From the NCBI GenBank assembly GCA_964438865.1, contig CAYTMI010000012.1:11517-75516 (forward strand): a stretch of 64,000 nucleotides of DNA, given 5' to 3'. Made by a program: the position numbers and the translations under genes. This document shows, in pieces, positions 60,523 to 64,000 of the stretch. This DNA comes from G016234445 sp964438865 (lineage in GTDB: Bacteria > Chloroflexota > Dehalococcoidia > Tepidiformales > Tepidiformaceae). Below the pieces are notes generated by a model. It had not been told where the DNA came from, searched no databases, and saw only the letters and a list, made by a program, of their open reading frames with translations. Positions within the stretch are counted from its first letter, which is position 1. Each line of letters begins with the position of its first letter.

Positions 60523-61712
60523 TCTTCCTCCAAGTCGACCCCGCCCAGATTTTCGGTTCCGGCGCCCTCTTCCTCCTCCTGCTCATCCCGCTGGTGATGG
60601 TCCACGAACTCGGCCACTTCGTCGCGGCGAAGATCTTCGGCATCAAGGTGCTCGAATTCGGCGTCGGCTTCCCCCCGAAGATCAGGGGCTGGCGCTTCAA
60701 GAACGGCGAAACCGAATACACGGTCAACTGGCTCCCCATCGGCGGCTTCGTTCGCCTCCTCGGCGAAGAAGACCCCAACGACCCCCGCTCGCTCGCGGCA
60801 GCAGCACGCTGGAAGCGCCTGACCGTCATGTTCGCGGGCGTCGCGATGAACGTCGTTTTCGCCATCCTCCTCTTCACTGTCAGCTTCATGATTCCCCGCG
60901 ACCGTCCTCTCAGCCTGGCCCAGGTCCAGGAAGTCGCGGCTGGTTCCCCCGCTGCCGAAGCGGTCGTCACCGGCGAAATGCGCGATGGCACAGCCCCCGT
61001 ACAGGGCCTCCTGCCCGGCGACCTCGTCCTCGAAGCCGAAGGCCGCGAAGTCAAGAACACCAGCGAACTCATCTACGTGAACCGCCTCAACCTCGGCGAC
61101 ACCCAGACCTGGGTCATCAGCCGCGAAGGCGCCACCCTCACAGCCCGCGTCTATGCACGCTGGCACCCGCCCGCAGACCAGGGCCCGACCGGCATCAAGG
61201 TCGGCGCCCCGCGCGTCTGCACCAGCGTCGACGACGATGGAAACCCCACCAACTGCCAGCTCAAGTTCCCCTTCAGCGAGTCGGTCTGGTACTGGCCCTG
61301 GGAGGCCGCGGCCAAGGGCACCCAGTCTCTCTGGGACACCCTCATCCTCACTAAGAACGAACTCCGCGTCCGTCTCGGCGGGGGCGGTGGCGGAGCGGCC
61401 ACCAGCGACGAACCTGCCTTCACCGGCCCCGTCGGCATCGCCGACACCACCGCCAGGGTCGTCGACCAGGCTGGATGGCGCGCCCTCATCGAATTCGCCG
61501 CCCTCCTCAGCCTCAACCTCGGCCTCTTCAATATCCTCCCCCTGCCCATGCTCGATGGCGGCCGCATGTTCTTCGTCTTCGTCGAAATCCTCCGCGGCGG
61601 CCGCCGCATCGCCCCCGAAAAGGAAGCCCTGGTCCACCTCACCGGCTTCGTCCTCCTGATGTTTGCCGCCATCGTTGTCACCTACTTCGACATCGCCCGC
61701 CTGGTGTCCTGA
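60519..61712 (+). CDS. rseP: Site-2 protease RseP-like (intramembrane zinc metalloprotease)
   Basis: 397 aa with HELGH in the first membrane helix (MVHELGHFVAAKIFG), a PDZ domain (about 135-225, GLLPGDLVLEAEGREV), and the third zinc ligand in FNILPLPMLDGGR. Membrane helices at both ends. A Gly-rich linker (LGGGGGGAA) precedes the last part. It cleaves membrane anti-sigma factors or signal-peptide remnants; dxr-rseP adjacency is common in bacteria. Confidence 0.95.
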   Translation: MIFLQVDPAQIFGSGALFLLLLIPLVMVHELGHFVAAKIFGIKVLEFGVGFPPKIRGWRFKNGETEYTVNWLPIGGFVRLLGEEDPNDPRSLAAAARWKRLTVMFAGVAMNVVFAILLFTVSFMIPRDRPLSLAQVQEVAAGSPAAEAVVTGEMRDGTAPVQGLLPGDLVLEAEGREVKNTSELIYVNRLNLGDTQTWVISREGATLTARVYARWHPPADQGPTGIKVGAPRVCTSVDDDGNPTNCQLKFPFSESVWYWPWEAAAKGTQSLWDTLILTKNELRVRLGGGGGGAATSDEPAFTGPVGIADTTARVVDQAGWRALIEFAALLSLNLGLFNILPLPMLDGGRMFFVFVEILRGGRRIAPEKEALVHLTGFVLLMFAAIVVTYFDIARLVS

Positions 61713-61715
61713 CCC

Positions 61716-62033
61716 GTGCTGCCGTCCTTCGATGCGATCGCCCTCACGCTCCTGATCGCAGGCTGGATGGTCTCCGGCGCGATCCCCTGGCTCGTGCTCT
61801 CCGTCGTCTCCCGGGGCAACGCTGGCCTCGCCTTTCTTCCGGTCTCCATGCTTACCGGCGCGATTGGCGCGCTGGTGCTGCCCATCGTCGGCGCCACCGG
61901 GCTCACCGGCCTCCTCATCAGCTTCCCGGTGGCTCTTATCGCCTCGGCGGCGCTCCTTGCCGCGCGAAAGCTCAGCCTTTCGGTCAGCCATCCCGCCGAT
62001 CCCGCCGCGGCGCACGGAGAACGCCGCCGGTGA
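61716..62033 (+). CDS. Small membrane protein
   Basis: 105 aa, GTG start 3 nt behind rseP. Three transmembrane segments (about 7-31, 40-60, 64-85), short charged C-terminus. No family recognised. Co-transcribed with rseP and the next gene (GTGA overlap). Confidence 0.7.
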   Translation: MLPSFDAIALTLLIAGWMVSGAIPWLVLSVVSRGNAGLAFLPVSMLTGAIGALVLPIVGATGLTGLLISFPVALIASAALLAARKLSLSVSHPADPAAAHGERRR

Positions 62034-62956
62034 CGCCCAGACCCCTCGCTCTCTCGACCATGTACGCCCAGCAAGACCGCTTCGCAGACGGCGCATCCTT
62101 CGCCCGCTACGCCGCCGAAGCCGGCTACGACGCCATCGAAATCAGCCACTCCACCCGCCAGGACAAGCTCGAACAGATCCTCGCTGCCGCCGCCCTCCCC
62201 GTGACCTCGGTCCACCAGCCCGCACCCTGGGCACAGTACCGGGACGGCCGCGGCAACTCCCACCTCAACCTCGCCGCCATCGACGATGACGAACGCCAGG
62301 CCGCCGTCGACTACGCCCGCGTGAGCATCGACTGGGCCGCCCGGATCGGCGCAAGCCGCGTTGTCGTCCACCTTGGCGCCGCCTGGGACCAGGACGGCAT
62401 GTTCCCCGAGGAATACGAAATGCGCCGGATGTTCGACTCAGGCCGCGCCCACGAAGACCGTTTCGCCGAACTCCGCGAAGCCGCCATGGACCGCCGCCGC
62501 ACCATGGCCGAACCCTGCCTCGAATCCGCCCGCAAGTCCCTCCTGGAGCTGGTTCACGCCGCCGAGCCCGCCCGTGTCGTCATCGGCCTCGAAAACCGCT
62601 ACCACTACCACGAAATCCCCCATCCCGGGGAGTACGAACTGCTCCTCGACGGCCTCGTGAACGAGCAGGCCGGCTACTGGCACGATACCGGACACGCCGA
62701 AGTCCTTCACCGTCTCGGCTTCATCGACCGCCACGCCTGGATTCCCCGGCTTTCGGCACGCGCCGTCGGCGCCCACCTCCACGACGTCCTCGGGATCGGC
62801 GACCACCGCGCCCCCGGCGACGGTGACGTCGATTGGGGCTACATAACCGCGGGCCTCAACCACCTTCCCGCCTTCACCCTCGAAATCAACCAGCACCAGT
62901 CCGACGCCCTCGTCCTCGCCGCCCCCGCCTTCCTCCACACCGTCGGCCTCCGCTGA
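62030..62956 (+). CDS. Sugar phosphate isomerase/epimerase-like TIM barrel
   Basis: 308 aa, GTG start in a GTGA overlap. AP endonuclease-2/xylose-isomerase-like fold: AAEAGYDAIEISHS, LPVTSVHQPAPW, ASRVVVHLGAAWD, VVIGLENRYHYHEIP with a metal Glu, GYWHDTGHAEVL with Asp-His, and AVGAHLHDVLG. These residues form the usual metal site. Substrate unknown. Last gene of the dxr operon; 62957-63205 behind it shows no gene. Confidence 0.85.
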   Translation: MTPRPLALSTMYAQQDRFADGASFARYAAEAGYDAIEISHSTRQDKLEQILAAAALPVTSVHQPAPWAQYRDGRGNSHLNLAAIDDDERQAAVDYARVSIDWAARIGASRVVVHLGAAWDQDGMFPEEYEMRRMFDSGRAHEDRFAELREAAMDRRRTMAEPCLESARKSLLELVHAAEPARVVIGLENRYHYHEIPHPGEYELLLDGLVNEQAGYWHDTGHAEVLHRLGFIDRHAWIPRLSARAVGAHLHDVLGIGDHRAPGDGDVDWGYITAGLNHLPAFTLEINQHQSDALVLAAPAFLHTVGLR

Positions 62957-63205
62957 CCCCGGTAGCCGCGCCCCACCGTGGGCGCATCTGCTGCTGCCGA
63001 AGTCCCGCGGCCGCCTTTACCCAAAGCCTGGGGGTACAGCCGCCTGACCAGTGACCGCCTGCGCTACTGCCCCTGAGTCGCGCTCGGTGACCGTCGTGAC
63101 GTTGCCGAAGCCGCGGGGGTTCCTGCGCGCAGCGGCTACCCGGCGCCAAGCGCTTGCCATCCCGGCCGGTTCGGTCCGTTCCGTGGGCCCCGCCTTGGGT
63201 GTTGC

Positions 63206-63307
63206 CTAGCTCGCGGCCGCCTTCTTCTCAGCCTTCTTCGCCTGCTTTGCCTTGGTTGTCACCTTCGGCTTGTTGCTCTTGCCCGGCTTCTCCTGGCCTT
63301 TTGCCAC
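63206..63307 (-). CDS. Lysine-rich small protein (33 aa)
   Basis: GTG start six nt behind GGGGAGG. Sequence begins VAKGQEKPGKSNKPKV and continues with Lys/Ala-rich KAKQAKKAEKKAAAS; almost half of the residues are basic. Such short Lys-rich proteins may bind nucleic acid or the ribosome. An in-frame extension to 63796 lacks these features and overlaps the zinc-ribbon gene. Confidence 0.65.
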   Translation of the reverse strand: MAKGQEKPGKSNKPKVTTKAKQAKKAEKKAAAS

Positions 63308-63444
63308 CTGGGGCCTCCCCGTCCGCACACTAGGCGGCGCTAGCTCTCCAATGTAACGACCGACGCCGCGCTCCGCTACCAAACCGCACCGCCGAACTCC
63401 CGCGTCCGCCCCAGATCCGCCATCGCCACCCCCCACATCCCCAG

Positions 63445-63526
63445 CCAGTGGAAATTCCCGCCAAAACCGAGTACCGTAATACTCAGGTCTTTTCGCGATG
63501 TTCGTCTGACTCCCGTTTTCCACTGG
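63445..63526. promoter_or_regulatory. Inverted repeats upstream of the zinc-ribbon gene
   Basis: CCAGTGGAAA (63445-63454) and TTTCCACTGG (63517-63526) are perfect inverted copies enclosing a second palindrome GAGTA-N6-TACTC (63469-63484). They could form a long stem-loop leader or be operator sites for the divergent lysine-rich and zinc-ribbon genes. 63308-63572 holds no gene. Confidence 0.4.
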
Positions 63527-63572
63527 CGCTCGATGACCACAGAAGATTCCAATCCAACCCGGAGGTCGTCGA

Positions 63573-63995
63573 GTGTCATTCGCCGACAAAACCCTAACCT
63601 GTTCCGATTGCGGAACCACGTTCACGTTCACCGCGGGTGAGCAAGAATTCCACGCATCCAAGGGCTTCTCCAACGAGCCCCGCCGGTGCCCCAACTGCCG
63701 CCTGGCCCGGCGCGATGACTCTGGCGGAGGCGGTCGCAGCAGCGGCCCCCGCGAGATGTTCAGCGCCACCTGTGGCTCCTGCGGCAAAGAAGCCAAGGTC
63801 CCCTTCCAGCCTCGTGGCGATCGTCCCGTCTACTGTAGTGACTGCTTCCAGTCGCAGCCCCGCACTGGTGGCGGCGGCGGCGGTGGTTACGGCGGCGGCG
63901 GCGGCAGCAGCTACGGCGGCGGCGGCAGCGGTGGTGGCGGCGGCTACGGCGGCGGTGGTGGTGGCGGCTACGGCGGCGGGCGCGACCGCCGCTAA
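63573..63995 (+). CDS. Zinc-ribbon protein with Gly-rich tail
   Basis: 140 aa, GTG start behind GGAGG. Zinc ribbon one: LTCSDCGTTFTFTAGEQEF ... PRRCPNCR (CxxC twice); ribbon two: SATCGSCGKEAKVPFQPRG ... PVYCSDC. The last 50 residues are almost only Gly with Tyr and Ser (GGGGYGGGG), ending GRDRR, like RGG/YGG tails of RNA-binding proteins. Zinc-ribbon proteins of this kind are common in Chloroflexi-like genomes; an RNA-binding or cold-shock role is inferred. Confidence 0.88.
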   Translation: MSFADKTLTCSDCGTTFTFTAGEQEFHASKGFSNEPRRCPNCRLARRDDSGGGGRSSGPREMFSATCGSCGKEAKVPFQPRGDRPVYCSDCFQSQPRTGGGGGGGYGGGGGSSYGGGGSGGGGGYGGGGGGGYGGGRDRR

Positions 63996-64000
63996 CCCCT

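Noticed and set aside
60312..62096. 594-codon minus-strand frame over dxr-rseP
   Set aside because: Glu/Asp/Gly-rich mirror of the real plus-strand genes.

Overview
The window is 64 kb of high-GC, gene-dense bacterial chromosome. Several traits point to a monoderm such as a member of the Chloroflexota (Dehalococcoidia-like), though I cannot prove this without a database search: many lipobox and twin-arginine lipoproteins, two F420-type luciferase-like oxidoreductases, several DinB-fold proteins, a hemC/hemL cluster with a DR2241-like protein, a Gram-positive-type LexA box, and start codons that repeatedly sit 6 nt behind a TANNNT box (leaderless mRNAs). Neighbouring genes often overlap by ATGA or GTGA.

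Layout. 0.4-8.7 kb: pbpC and an alpha-2-macroglobulin gene, overlapping, with the thioester site of the latter lost. 8.7-9.2 kb: gene debris. 9.2-14.6 kb (minus): four predicted lipoproteins, including a deacetylase-like/esterase fusion. 14.6-23.7 kb: a ferredoxin and an ArsR regulator facing each other, then a seven-gene Hyf-like group 4 [NiFe] hydrogenase operon (hyfB-C-E-F-G-H-I order) and a coupled STAS-like reading frame. 23.9-27.0 kb: a BNR-type lipoprotein, an LLM oxidoreductase, decayed sequence with half a tRNA-Lys, and a SHOCT protein. 27.2-31.5 kb (minus): tetrapyrrole operon cobA-hemD, DR2241-like, hemL, hemC. 31.6-36.5 kb: LLM oxidoreductase, PAC2 protein, DinB-fold protein, ketopantoate-reductase-like protein and the queuosine pair yhhQ-queF.

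36.5-40.7 kb is a minus-strand cassette lying between queF and nnrE, two genes that were apparently once adjacent: the queF-end/nnrE-start junction is present as a 22-bp copy at both edges. The cassette has two transcription units, each led by a c-di-AMP (ydaO-type) riboswitch. One carries an unknown helical protein plus otsA (trehalose-6-phosphate synthase); the other a GyrI-like/cytidylate-kinase-like fusion. This looks like a second-messenger-controlled osmoprotection module and is one of the two best candidates for something new.

40.7-48.7 kb: nnrE, acetoacetate-decarboxylase-like, VOC, CMD and acyl-CoA dehydrogenase genes, a LysM/deacetylase, a Tat-exported amidase and an SOS-controlled DNA polymerase IV. 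48.7-49.2 kb: an AhpE-like peroxiredoxin whose peroxidatic cysteine codon is TGA, followed at the right distance by a hairpin: a probable selenoprotein and the other best candidate. 49.4-58.2 kb: a TrmA/RumA-type methyltransferase, maf, an alpha/beta hydrolase, a fumarase/aspartase, an FTR-like Fe-S protein, GNAT, two DinB-fold proteins, an atypical response regulator, a CAP protein, a small 65-aa protein and tRNA-Val. 58.2-64 kb: a 5'-3' exonuclease, dxr-rseP and following genes, a 33-aa lysine-rich protein and a Gly-rich zinc-ribbon protein.
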